Part shown: positions 19,370 to 30,400 of the stretch, in pieces
How positions within the stretch are numbered: the stretch's first letter is position 1
Layout of the letters: each line of letters starts with the position of its first letter
NCBI GenBank assembly: GCA_018136815.1
Contig: CM030937.1
Coordinates: 1,693,279-1,757,278, forward strand
Reading direction: 5' to 3'
DNA: 64,000 nucleotides
Source: Isochrysis galbana
Lineage: Eukaryota > Haptophyta > Isochrysidales > Isochrysidaceae
The notes under the pieces: model-generated
Database searches by the model: none
Told to the model about the DNA's origin: nothing
Seen by the model: only the letters and a program-made list of their open reading frames with translations
Translations under genes and position numbers: made by a program

Positions 19370-20531
19370 TTGGCCCCGGCCAGGTTTCAGGTTTTCGCGA
19401 AATGTTTTGCAAAATTTGGGCTCGCTCAACGAAAAAAAAATGTGCACGAAATTTGGGTGGGAAACCAACGAAATTTGGGCTACGCTCCTGCGAAAAGGCG
19501 AGGCGCGGCGGGGGGGCGGGGGCGGGGGGCGCGCGGGGGCGGGGGGGGCGGGGCGGGGGGGCGAGGGGCGAGAGGCGAGGGGCGAGGGGGGCAAGAGGCG
19601 AGAGGAGGAGAGGAGGAGAGGAGAGGGTGAGTCAGGGTGAGAGGGGCGAGGGGGCGTGGGGAGGGCGAGGGGGCGGGGAGGGACGGGGTGCAGGGTGCAG
19701 GGGCGATGTCTAGCGTTGACGACTTTTCCGATGCCGTGCTCGCATGGTGGCATGCGCACAACAAATCGTTTCCGGCATGGGCATCCGCCGCTCGTGTGGC
19801 TTTTATAGCATCTCGCCGAACTCAGCCTCGTGTGAGCGTGTGTTTTCTTTGCTCCGTGTGATGTATGGTGAGCAACAATCGTGTGTGCTGTGTGCTGTCG
19901 GATCACTTGCAGGCCTCTTTGATGCTTTGATGAGCCGCTACAACAAGCGGGTGGTGGGTTGATGTGTTGATGTGCTCGAGATCGTTTTTGTAATGTTTCA
20001 ATGTGTGCGCTCTGAGTGTGTTGCCTAACAACGTGTGGAAACAGTGAAATAAGAAATAACGTATGACCATTGATCCAATCCAATGGAGGCATTGACGCTC
20101 ACCGCAAACCCGCTCACCCTGGCAGCCGGGCACGTGTATGAGTGCGCTTGTATATTGCGGCAATGCAGCGGCAATGCACGGCCGTAACGCTGGCTAGGGA
20201 GGCATGGATAGATGGGGATCGAAAAGGTAATGAGGCCCCATCCGTCTCACCCACCCGCACGCGCACGCCGTCGTGCCTTCGACCCACCACTGCTTCCGCG
20301 CCCCCCGACGCGCCAATCTTCGCCGCCGTGCAAAGGGCAAAGGAGCTCGTCTACGGTCTAAGGCAAGGTAGCACGGGTGCGGCGGTGCGTAGGCGGTGGG
20401 GCTCGCTCGAACCTCGAAAAACAAAAATTTCGCGAAAATTAGGGGAAGCCTGTCCGAAAATCAGTGCAAAAACACCGAGATTTTCGAAAGAAATTTGGGC
20501 AGGTCAGACGCGAAAACCTGGCCGGGGCCAA
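19370..20531 (+). mobile_element. hAT DNA element, 1162 bp, with 8-bp target duplication
   Basis: Inverted ends share a perfect 18-bp repeat TTGGCCCCGGCCAGGTTT, followed on both sides by TTCGCG. GGGCGAGA is duplicated exactly outside the ends (19362-19369 and 20532-20539). The subterminal regions carry repeated GAAATTTGGG words. Inside lies a broken hAT dimerisation domain (19706-19962), which confirms the superfamily independently of the target duplication. The element is far too short for a whole transposase and is a deletion derivative. Confidence 0.93.
19706..19962 (+). pseudogene. hAT transposase C-terminal dimerisation domain, frameshifted
   Basis: Two frames complement each other. The first reads DDFSDAVLAWWHAHNKSFPA then WASAARVAF; the second continues YSISPNSASCERVFSLLRVM, then YGEQQSCVL and GLFDALMSRYNKRVVG to the stop at 19960-19962. 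This is the family pattern: a WW..FP block, SxxxERxFS, then RYN near the end. One frame change of one base near 19800 separates the halves. Everything N-terminal (BED finger, catalytic core) is absent. Confidence 0.85.
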
Positions 20532-20539
20532 GGGCGAGA

Positions 20540-21400
20540 GGGTGAGAGGGTGCAACTTGAGGTTCCCTTTTTCATTTACCCCCCTCACCCTCACCTAAGG
20601 TCACCTTTTTTATTTACACCTTATACAATTCTACCCCTCAACTTTGCCTCATTGGCCGTATCACCACCCCAAAAAATGTGTTCCTAGATGCCAAACGTTT
20701 CTATTTCTATGGGTCCACAATTGTCAATTGTCAATTGTCAATTGTTGATATTGTTGCAGACGGCACAATCGCAACAAGCGTGATAATGAGTGCTGCATGT
20801 AAGCGTGAAGGAGTATCTTAGCATGTTGGCCTGTTGGCCAATAGTGTGCAGTTAGCAATAATATGGCTCACTACAAGTAACTAACTATTGCTGATGTTGG
20901 GGGGACGGGGGGCGGACGGTGGACGCTTCTTCTCACATATGTCGCCGCGCGTGCACGCGTGCACGCACAGCGCACAGCTCGTACCGCGGCGACATGGCGA
21001 CATATCTACATATTTTCGACATATTTTGGTTAGAGCCTCACATATAAACGGCATATTTTCAAAACATATTTGGGCACTTTTTTCTACATATGCCTGCCTA
21101 CCCCCAGAGATGATAGAGTGGTTTTGTGCCCACATAACGTTTTCGTACTTTCGTATCGTACATAACGTTAAAACAGCTCGGGATTGCTGCAACCCTCAAA
21201 ACCATGTAAGGGCGGGCAGAAGGAAAGAGGAAAGTCACCGCGGTGGTGCTTGCTTGCTCCACGTGCCTGGATATCGACCTGTTGTTAGATGTTTACGCAC
21301 AGACGCTAGAAAAAAGATATTCTTTAGTCAAACAAACCCATATCCGATATATCATATCCTAGCATAATCGAATCCACAAATCATATTCATTTGGATTTTC
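20540..21400. other. AT-richer region with subterminal-like repeats, no gene called
   Basis: At 20720-20745 the word caattgt is repeated three times (TTGTCAATTGTCAATTGTCA). At 20935-21090 the word ACATAT(TTT) recurs many times around a CGTGCACGCGTGCACG block, resembling the subterminal repeats of the hAT elements in this window, but I could not find matching ends or a target duplication. Confidence 0.4.
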
Positions 21401-21404
21401 AATG

Positions 21405-21644
21405 TTATTCATTTGGTGTGCTAACCCACCCCTCTTTTGTGGCCATTTTCTCCAGCTGATCGTAATTGACATACCCTGTGTCGAAACGTCTGAATGATAT
21501 GTGTGCCCTTATGAACCTGCCATATTTGTCATCTTGAAGCTTATTCACGAATTTTTCGTACGTACAGCTCCTTCTCCTTGTTGCGACGAAGAGCTCGATC
21601 AATTTCGTCCCGCCACGCCCTGTTGTCGGATCTCGTGTTATCAA
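21405..21644 (-). pseudogene. Unrecognised 79-codon coding fragment
   Basis: Frame without an ATG start (opens after TGA TAG), reading ITRDPTTGRGGTKLIELFVA and TYEKFVNKLQDDKYGRFIRA with a normal, non-repetitive composition. It lies in an AT-richer island unlike the GC-rich host genes. Composition and lack of start suggest a fragment of a mobile-element or virus-like gene, but I cannot identify the family. Confidence 0.3.
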
Positions 21645-22038
21645 CTATCAAGGAGCGTCGATCTTGATATGTTCCGGATGTAGTATTATAATTATAATAG
21701 TTTGGTCATTTATGTCAAAGTCGCTAGTCTGGGACATGTAACATGTTTGTTTTTCGTTTTTCTTGTACATACAATGTTGTACGCACCACTCTAGCGAGAT
21801 GAGAGACATGCGACATGCATACATACCCCCTCTTGCCAAACGAGTGGGTTGGATAGCTACCCTCCTGACCCCCACGACCTCACCCTCCTGACATTGAGCA
21901 TTGAGCGCGGCGCGCTTGTAGAGTGGTTAGATAGAACCCCTGATTGGAAGTAAATGAGAGCATCATCAATATAGACCCGCCACAACCCGCCACAACCCAT
22001 TATTGGTTTTCGTGTTTTCGTACGTCAAGGCTAGGAAT

Positions 22039-22199
22039 CGCGATTAATAGGGTAGTTTTCAAAACTGCTGATTAGTAGTTTCAAAACTGCCGATGATTAA
22101 TCGGAGGGGTTTCGAAACTGCCTATTAACTGCTTATTAACTGGTTGCCATCGGAGTTTTAAAACCCCTGATTAATAGGGTGATTAACACCCTATTAATC
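22039..22199. repeat. Inverted-repeat element about 160 bp
   Basis: CGATTAATAGGGT at the left end and ACCCTATTAATCG at the right end are inverted copies. Between them GATTAAT, TTTCAAAACTGC and TTTTAAAAC recur in both orientations. It has MITE architecture, but no target duplication is evident. Confidence 0.5.
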
Positions 22200-22500
22200 G
22201 ATGTACGTACGTACTTGTAGTCTACCATAGTCCTCTGCGCCTCGTGCCCTTCGCCGTCAAGCCTCGCAATCTCATCAACAACCTCGATCGCCCCTTTCAT
22301 GACTTCATGTATCACCTCTTATAGCCTCCGCTCCCCGTAGAACTAGTTAGTCGAACAGTGAATAGTATAGAATGTATGCCTTGTATATGTACTAAATAGA
22401 GTACGAGTAGAAGAACAAATACATCTCATTTCGTCATTTCTAGCTATATATATGAATATATATATGAATATAGGAAAAGCGGGCCGCAGTAGGCGGCAAG

Positions 22501-22600
22501 NNNNNNNNNNNNNNNNNNNNNNNNNNNNNNNNNNNNNNNNNNNNNNNNNNNNNNNNNNNNNNNNNNNNNNNNNNNNNNNNNNNNNNNNNNNNNNNNNNNN
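22501..22600. other. Assembly gap (100 N)
   Basis: Unsequenced. It hides the outer end of the left LTR and the left target-site duplication of the Ty3 element. Confidence 0.99.
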
Positions 22601-22851
22601 CAAACCAAACCTGATTGCCCCAGAAGCAGGTAAGAAACGCGGGGAGATAGCGAATTAAACCTTTTGCGAGGCGCCTGGGAGGAAGAAAGGTGGGGAAACT
22701 TCCCTTCTCTTCGAGAGAAAGGAGAGGGCGCTCCAACCCTAGATCCTAGGCGTCCACGCGAAGTTTTTTGACGAGAAAGAACGAGAATTATAACGATAAA
22801 TACCGAACGAAGAGAGAGAGAACCTAACGAGCGTCGATTCGCGAATGCGAC
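22601..22851 (-). repeat. 3' LTR (partial; outer end lies in the gap)
   Basis: Direct copy of 34556-34818: both run from CAAACCAAACCTGATTGCCC through TTTTGCGAGGCGCCTGGGAG to GCGTCGATTCGCGAATGCGA. In element orientation the LTR begins (TG)TCGCATTCGCG. Here the TG is damaged, reading GGGGGG directly before TCGCAT. Confidence 0.88.
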
Positions 22852-22864
22852 CCCCCTGCTAGGA
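22852..22864 (-). other. Polypurine tract next to the 3' LTR
   Basis: On the minus strand AGCAGGGGGG lies immediately before the LTR start, the position of the plus-strand primer in LTR elements. Confidence 0.6.
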
Positions 22865-23748
22865 TCGAGCGTCCCGCGAGGGAAGAAGAGACCTAACGGA
22901 TAGCGGAGAGTTCCATCCAGGCAAGATGGCCGAGCAATACGCAATACCTAACGAGACCGAATGGGCGAGGAGCGAACGAAGAATGAAACAATAATTCGAA
23001 TGGAGAGCACGCTCCAAACGCCGAACACGACGGAAGACGTGACGACCGAGATACGAATAATCGAGGATCGATAAGATAAGAACGCGGAACGACGAGACGA
23101 GAGAGTCAGAACGAGAAACGAAGAAATCGAGAATCGAGACGGTAAGAAGCGGAACACAAGAATCGAGAATCGAGAACGAGAAACGAAGAACGGTAAGAAC
23201 GCGGAACGACGAGAATCGAGAATCGAGACAAGAAACGAGGAACGGTAAGAACGCGCAACGACGAACGACGAACGATGAAATAAGAGTAGTGCGCGACCGA
23301 TCGACGAGACAGGAAGTACCACACCCGTCCGGACGATAAGGTGTAGAATCGGCGGCCGGCGCGGCAGACCGCAGGACTCAACGCTGCAACCCATCCCCTT
23401 CTCTCTTTTACGAGAGTTTTACCTGGATGTTTGGGCGGTGTGGCGGCACCCAAGTTACAACGCGGCGTCTCCTGTTCTTCGATATATGAGTAGTCGAACA
23501 GCCAACGGCGAAAGGCGGCGAGATATCACGACGGGCTCGGCACGTCACGCGCGAGCTAAACGACGAGGTACGGGGGTCTCCTGACAGAGCGCAGCGAAAG
23601 GGGAGGGAGATCCATCCTCCGTGGTCGAAAGGGGGGGCGAGCCATACCTCTCTTCCCGCGGGGGGAACTATTCGGCGGCCGCGGGGGGAAGATTCGGCGA
23701 CCGCGGGGGGGAACTGGAAAAGAATTCCCGTACGTTCCCGTACCGCGA

Positions 23749-26700
23749 TCATACGTAAACGATGGCGTTGAGAGATATCTGAAGGGGCGTGACAGTCGCG
23801 ACTGTCAGAAGAACGCAGAGGGTGTATCGAGGAGAGAGACGAGGGTGCGATCCGATGGCGACAGGCGTGCGAGAGCCTCGGAGCGACAGCGAACGAAGGT
23901 AGGCGAGGCAAGGGCAGCGTGCGCAAATGCGTGGAGCCAAACCACGGGGACCGCGCGACGATCCCGACGAGTACCACCACTGCCCGAGGACGAAGACCGC
24001 GTGCTGCGGCCGCATCATTGGACCTGCAGGGTTGGCAACAGACGGGCGGGCTGAGACGGGCAAATGGGAGACATGAGCAATGGGGCCACTGTGCGAGGAC
24101 GGTGCGAGACGAGGCGAGCGGCGCGGGGCCTGATGATCCGAGCCGGTGGTCTCGGATCCCACGGGAGCTTCGATCGCGTGCGACGTCGGCGGGGCTGAGA
24201 CGGTCTGAGATTGTGATTCTGCAGCCCGCTTTCTCATCTGAGGCTTACGAAGAGGAGGGAAGGGGTGAGCATCATCATAGGCGGTGACGAGCGACTCGCA
24301 GCGGCGAAGCAGTTCGGCTAGCGGCTCCCATGTGGCCGCAGCTTTCGCGTAGCCACGCCATTTGACGAGGTACTGTCTGGAATCGCCTCGACCTTGCGGT
24401 CAAGAAGTGCATCAACCAGATACTCGTCTGCTTGGACGGGATCTTCATCTGTGAGGGTATAGTAGGGACGGAGGTTAGTCACATGCACCTCCTCGGAGAG
24501 GAGGCGATTTTCTTGGTCGCGTAGTCGGTAGCGGCCAGCGCCAAGCGCCTCGGCAATGCGATATGGTCCGCTGTAGTGGTAGAGGAGCTTGTTGCGGAGT
24601 CCTGGAATCTTGCGAACCACCCTATCACGGCCATAGAGCAAGGCAGCAGGCGACATGCGGGTTATGCGATTGGCGGAAGCGCGCATGCTCATTAAAAAGA
24701 ACGGGAGATGATCGACCCAATGACCGCCGCTTCATCGGTAGCACGAGCCATGTTGATCAATGTTTGCTGAGCTCGTTCGACCAGGCCCACGCTCTCGTGA
24801 TGATGAGGTGTGCTTGGCCGCAAGTCGGTGCCGGTGCGCTCGAGGATGATCGAGGTAAGTTGACTAGCAAGGTTGCTGCCGGAGTCCGAGCGGAGTTGCC
24901 TTGGTACTCCGTGCCGAGAAACGACGTACGACATGAAGGCGTGAAGAGCGTCGGCACTCGAGGGGTCGCCGTTGTGAGGGGCCGCCTCGATCCAACGAGT
25001 GAGCGAGTCCACGAAAACGAGGAGCTTGTCGAAGCCTCGAGAGCCTTGATGAAGTCGTGCGTAGGAGCCATGAGACGACGTCGCAGAAGACGATGTCGAA
25101 CGGATAGGCGCCGACCTGCGGTCCCTTGGGGTCTGCGAGGTGGCGGAAGGGTGGCTTAGCTAAAGTGCACTCGTGGCATTGGCGAACGTGCTCAGAGACG
25201 TCTGCGTTCATGCCAGGCCAAAAATATCGGTCTCGTAGAAGGCGCGCCATTCGGTTGTCGCCGAGGTGGCACAGGTGGTCGTGAAAGGCTTCGAGGTAGG
25301 CGCGGCGCATCGTCTTCGGCACGTAGAGGCAGAGCTTCTCGCCGTCTCTCGCCGGCACTCGTCGGTAGAGTAGTCCAGATCGCAACACGCATCGAGAAGA
25401 TTCGCGACTAAGCCAACGCAAGCGACGATGGTCGAGGTCGGGGTTATGAGGAGCGGAAGAGAGAAAGCGGATGAGGTCGTGGCAGTCGGGGTCCTCGGCC
25501 TGTGCCTCTTTGAGCGCCTCGGCGTTAGGTGTACCGACGTCGAGGTAGGAGAGGTTGATAGAATCCCTGGTCGTAGAGGACATCCTGGACGATCGTTCGT
25601 CAGCTTGCAGACTGGATGCCGTGGTGGTACGAGAACGAGAGGCGGCGACGGCTGGCGACTGATTATTCGATGCCGTGGTGGAGCGAGAGTTAGGGACGAC
25701 GGCGGCTAGCAGCTGCCCACCCCCTGCTTAGGAGCGGACGTCTCCGACGTCCCATCGTCTGCAGCCACCAAGCGTGACACGCCATCCGCGTCTTTGTGAT
25801 TAGCGCCCGGCTTGTGCTCGACGGTGAAGCGATACTCGGACAACTTGAGCGCCCAGCGCATCAGACGCGACGCCGGCCCACCCTGGACGGTGTCCTTCAT
25901 GGTGTGCAACCAACGGAGAGCTTGGTGATCGATGACGAGGCGGAAGTGCCGGCCCAAAGGTACGGTCGCCAAGTGCGAATGCATTCCAAGGCAGCAAGAA
26001 GCTCCACCTCGGTGGTGGTCCAATGACGCTCCGCGGCGGTGAGGCGGCGACCGTAATACGCAACGACATGCTCGTGTCCGTGGTCGTCAACCTGCGACAG
26101 GATTCCGCCGATACCCAGGGTACTGGCCGCGTCCGTTTTGACGATGAACTCCTTGTCGTGACGAGGCGCAGCTAACACTGGCGTAGACGTGATGAGCTCG
26201 ATGAGGCGACGGATCGCTGTCTGGCACTCAGGCGACTGAGAGACGGTAGCCACGTCGACGCCCGTACGAGTAAGGTCGGTGAGAGGGGCCGCGACGTGCG
26301 CGAAGCCCTTGATGAACCGACGGTAGTACGAACAAAGGCCGAGAAACGAGCGAACCTTTTCGAGCGAATCGATGTGACGCGGATCGATCGAGCGTACCGC
26401 CTCGACTTTCTTGGGGTCCATCTCGAGACCACGACGAGACACGACGTGCCCGAGGTATTCGCCCTTGATAGCGAACAAGATGCACTTGGAGGCCTTGCAT
26501 GAGAGACCAGCCCATCGGAGACGCTCGAGAACGAGATCGAGACGGTGAAGCATTTGCTCGAAGGAGGTGTCGATGCGTTCCTCAAGCGTGCTGCTGTGCC
26601 CGTCGACCAAATTCCGATGTCGTCCAGGTACGGCATGCAAATCTCCCACGCGAGGCCCTGGAGCACCGCATCCATGAGACGACACATGTAGGAAGGGCCG

Positions 26701-27434
26701 GATTGGACGCCGAACGGGAGGTAGTTGAACTCGTACTTCTGGCGATGGGTGCAGAACGCCGTGATGGGTTTGTCCTCCTCCTTGATAGGCAGACACCAGA
26801 AGCCGGAGGCGAGATCGAGCAGGCAGAGAAACAAAGAATCTCGAGAGCCTTGGCCCCGAGATAGACGATCGATAGCTTCGACGGTGAGCGGGAGAGGACT
26901 ATCCGAGATACGAAGCTTCGAGTTCGTGTCGCGATAATCGACACAGAAGCGAACGGATCCGTCCTTCTTGCCGACGAGGACGACCCGCGAAGCCCATGGC
27001 GAATTGGACTTACGAATGATGCCTGCCGCCTCCATCTCGGCGACGTGCTTGTCGACGATGGCACGGCCCTCGTCGCCCATCTTGGACGGAGCGTGCCGGT
27101 GGGCTGTAGCACCGGGGAGGAGAGGCAGCTCGACCTCCATGACGTGCGTGTGCCGAGGGTTCTTCGGGTCGAGAGCGAACGCGTCGATATGCCGTGCCAG
27201 CAGGCAGCGTACGCGCTGCCTCTGGGACGGCGACAATTGCTTGTCGGGATCGATGGTGATAGCGTCGAGGAGCGCGCGCTGTGCCTCAGTGAGCGAGGAC
27301 TCGGGGTCGTCCCTATCGCCGGCGACCGTCGGCCGAGCCTCGTGCAACTTGTACTCGATGTAGGCTGACGCCACCGGCGAGTACGCAGGAAGGGTTACAG
27401 GACGTGGTGCCAGGTTCCAGACCGTGATCAGCAC
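23749..27434 (-). pseudogene. pol: reverse transcriptase, RNase H, integrase, chromodomain (frameshifted)
   Basis: Domains in order: RT with WASRVVLVGKKDGSVRFCVD and the active site MPYLDDIGIW (27434 to about 26250), RNase H beginning FIVKTDAASTLGIGGILSQ (about 26150-25700), integrase with zinc-binding H-X3-H and C-X2-C (HDHLCHLG, CHECTLAK, about 25330-25150), catalytic Asp in FCDVV and RSDSGSN and Glu in GLVERAQQ, and a chromodomain with QYLVKWRGYAKAAATWEPL at about 24320-24390 followed by a Ser/Pro-rich tail ending at 23749. Frame changes fall near 27430, 26590, 25940, 25700, 25080, 25010, 24690 and 24385. In the second element at 62.7-64 kb the junction at 27430 is in frame, so that break at least is copy-specific. 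The protein would reverse-transcribe and integrate the element; the chromodomain family targets modified histones. Confidence 0.9.
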
Positions 27435-30400
27435 CTCCCCTCCGGAGTTGGGGTTTCGACGCTAGTGGCGACCATTGGAGGAGAATCGAGGCCGTCACGG
27501 GGTGGTAGACGGTCGACGAGGATGGCGGAGTCGGGGTAGTTTTCGATGATCTCCAGCGGCAGGCGAACGGAGAACGTACCCCTCGATCGCGAGGGGATAG
27601 TGATAGGCTGCCTGGTGTACAGAGCGAACTCTTTCGACGCAACGGCCGACGTAGAGACGTCGGCGAAGAGTGGCTCAATTTCGACGGCGGCAGACGAACG
27701 GTTAGGAGACGAAGGTGGACTGCGAGTGAAGTCGAGACGAGGGGGCGGCTCAAGCTCGGGATCGAGAGGGGGCAATGGAACCGAAGTCGACATTGCCGGC
27801 GGCGACTCGCCGTGAGCCTGGCGGGATGAAACGTTGTCCGAGATAGGAACGAGCGACGACTCCTCTGCCCGTGGCGAGTCGGCGGAGATCACGGCGACAA
27901 GCGGTGCAGAGGAGAGACGAGGGCGAGTGGAGACGAGGGACGGAACGCGACGATTGTTGACCATAAGGGTCAAGCGGCTATCACGCCCAGCATCCGGCGA
28001 CAGTTCGATACAGGCGGCGTATGCTTCCAGGAAATCGTTTCCCAGGAGAAGCATAGGTGCGCCTTCGACGACGAGGAAACGGTGTCGGAATTCGACACCG
28101 GAGAGAGAGAAGACCAACGTGGCGTAGCCGCGGGTACGGAGGGGGTTACCATCCGGTCCGACAACGGCAGGTCGGTCCGAAGCATGTTCGACTAAGACGC
28201 AAGCGTCGCGGGGCAGTGTGGCCAACAGCTCGGTGGTTACAACCGAGGGACCGGCTCCCGTGTCGGCTAGAGTCTTGTTGACGGCGAGGGCGGAATCGAC
28301 GATATAACGAGTAGGGCCCGTGGCGGAGTGACGGCAAACGATGAGATCGCGAACGTACAGGCAGTGGCGGGGGTATAGGCTTGGCGGCGTGTCGGAGACA
28401 AGCCTCGCCGGTACCTCCCTGGTCAAAGAAGCGACGACAGCAGGCTGGTTGAGAGCAGGTGTGAAACCCGAGGGAACGAAGGCGGCGTGCCGCTGCCTAT
28501 GGTCGGCAATGACGTCAGCAACGGAGCGGCGAGCAGGGCGATCGAGCGGAGGCAGCGGTGGGTGCAAGTCCGGCAGGGCACCCAAGCCTAGGCGACATGG
28601 CGGCGTAGGGAGAAGAGCGAGGCGTTCCTGGTCCGACCAGGTAAGACGCAAGGCAGCATGCCAGCCCTTTGGCGTGAACGTGTCCGGAAAGGAAACGGAG
28701 GCACACGTCTCCAAGAGAGGAGGCATCGGAACGAACGGCAATAAGGACGAGGGAGAGGGAGAGGGAGCAAGGATCGGCAACGGCTCCTCCTCCACCGCAG
28801 ACGAGTGAAGGCGAACTTCTGCATCGAGCGCCGAAGCCAGCGATGGAGACAATGGCAACCAGGCATACGAGATCAAGCCTTGCGCACCGCGCACCGCCGT
28901 CCATATACGCCAGCGGTGGCGGACTCTGCGAATCATTCGAGCTGGACGGGCGGGCAACAACGACGAGCGGGGCGATCCTAGCCACGGCCGCCACTCCATA
29001 TCAATCGCGGCGACACTCGAAACATTCGAAGGCTCGGAACTGGAACTGGAACCAGCCTGAGCCACTTGGCTGGATTGTCGATCGCGCGCTAGAGATAGGA
29101 GAGAGGCGGCGGACGTGGCCGGACGAGAAGGAGTACGGCGACAATAGTCCAAAACGACGGGCATCCACTGCATCGCCATCGCACCGGCGATGCCCACGTA
29201 GGTGCGGCTGCGCATCGAGCCGCGATGAGGGGACATGGGAAGGTTTGCCATTGCGTGCTGGCGACCAGGAACAATGCAAGTCGGCATGAGCGGAGGAAGG
29301 TTGGGCGAAAGGTAGAGTCCCGTAGCCTTAGTGTGCCCCGTTCCATGTTGCCATGGATGGACATATTGCGTAGCTTCGAGACCCCCGAGTAGAGACTTAG
29401 CGTAGTGGTGCATTTTCGGGTTCTCCACCGCTAGAAACGGAGCTCTGGCGTTCAGGCGACGGCGGAATTGCTTTGCGGCGGAGATCGTATCGGACATGCG
29501 CTGCGGGTTGGAGTGGATCCACCTTAAGCCAGCGTTCGAGAGATAGGTACACGGCGGGTGCGCGATAATCAAGTCCCATCCGAGGTCTTGGACGAGATCC
29601 GCGTCCCCTTCGAAGTGCGGAACGTAGTCGACGTCGGACGGAAACAAATCGCACGTCGCCACATCAGCGCCAGCAAGCAAAAACATGGACGAGACTACTC
29701 CACTCGTCTCGCCGATAATCAAGACGCGAGGAGGCGAGATGCCGTCGGTCTGCACGGCCTCGACGTCACGCCTTACGTCTCTGAGTGTGACACAAATTTC
29801 GTCGAAGTGGATAGGTAGCACCTGAGCTGGAGACTCAGGCGATCGGCTAGGGCGCAGAACAAGCTGCGCCGCCTCGGCAATATCTTTCGGCATTACGTGC
29901 GCGGCACCGTGAGCGGCGGCGCGTTGGAAAGCGAGATCGATAACGTACGAGAGGGTCTCGCCCTCCTTCAAGGAAGGGCGAGTGCGCGCGAGATGTATGA
30001 GCAAATCTTCAGCGGCCGGAACCAAAGTCAGGCACACTGAAAGCTGACAAAGCGGAACGACAGCGGAAACGGAAACGGGACTGCGAGTGACCGGAATGGA
30101 CGGAGACGCGGCGGCCAAGGTGCGAACCATCTGAAAAGAACGGGACACGACGGCCGGAAGAGAGTCGGACGAGAATAGAGCGGGTCGAGAACGGAACAAT
30201 CGGCGGAATGCGCGTTGCACGACGGAGGGTATGTTGGCGAACACCCCTTCGTCAGCTAAGGAAGATTCATCAAACAAGCTAGTCGGTAGCGGTCGCCAAC
30301 CCAATCGGGTTGGTGCAACCATCGTAGGCGGCGCGAGCCAACGGCGAACAGCGAGGGTGTAGGCCACCGTCCATCCGGAGGGGCTAACCTCGCTAGCACG

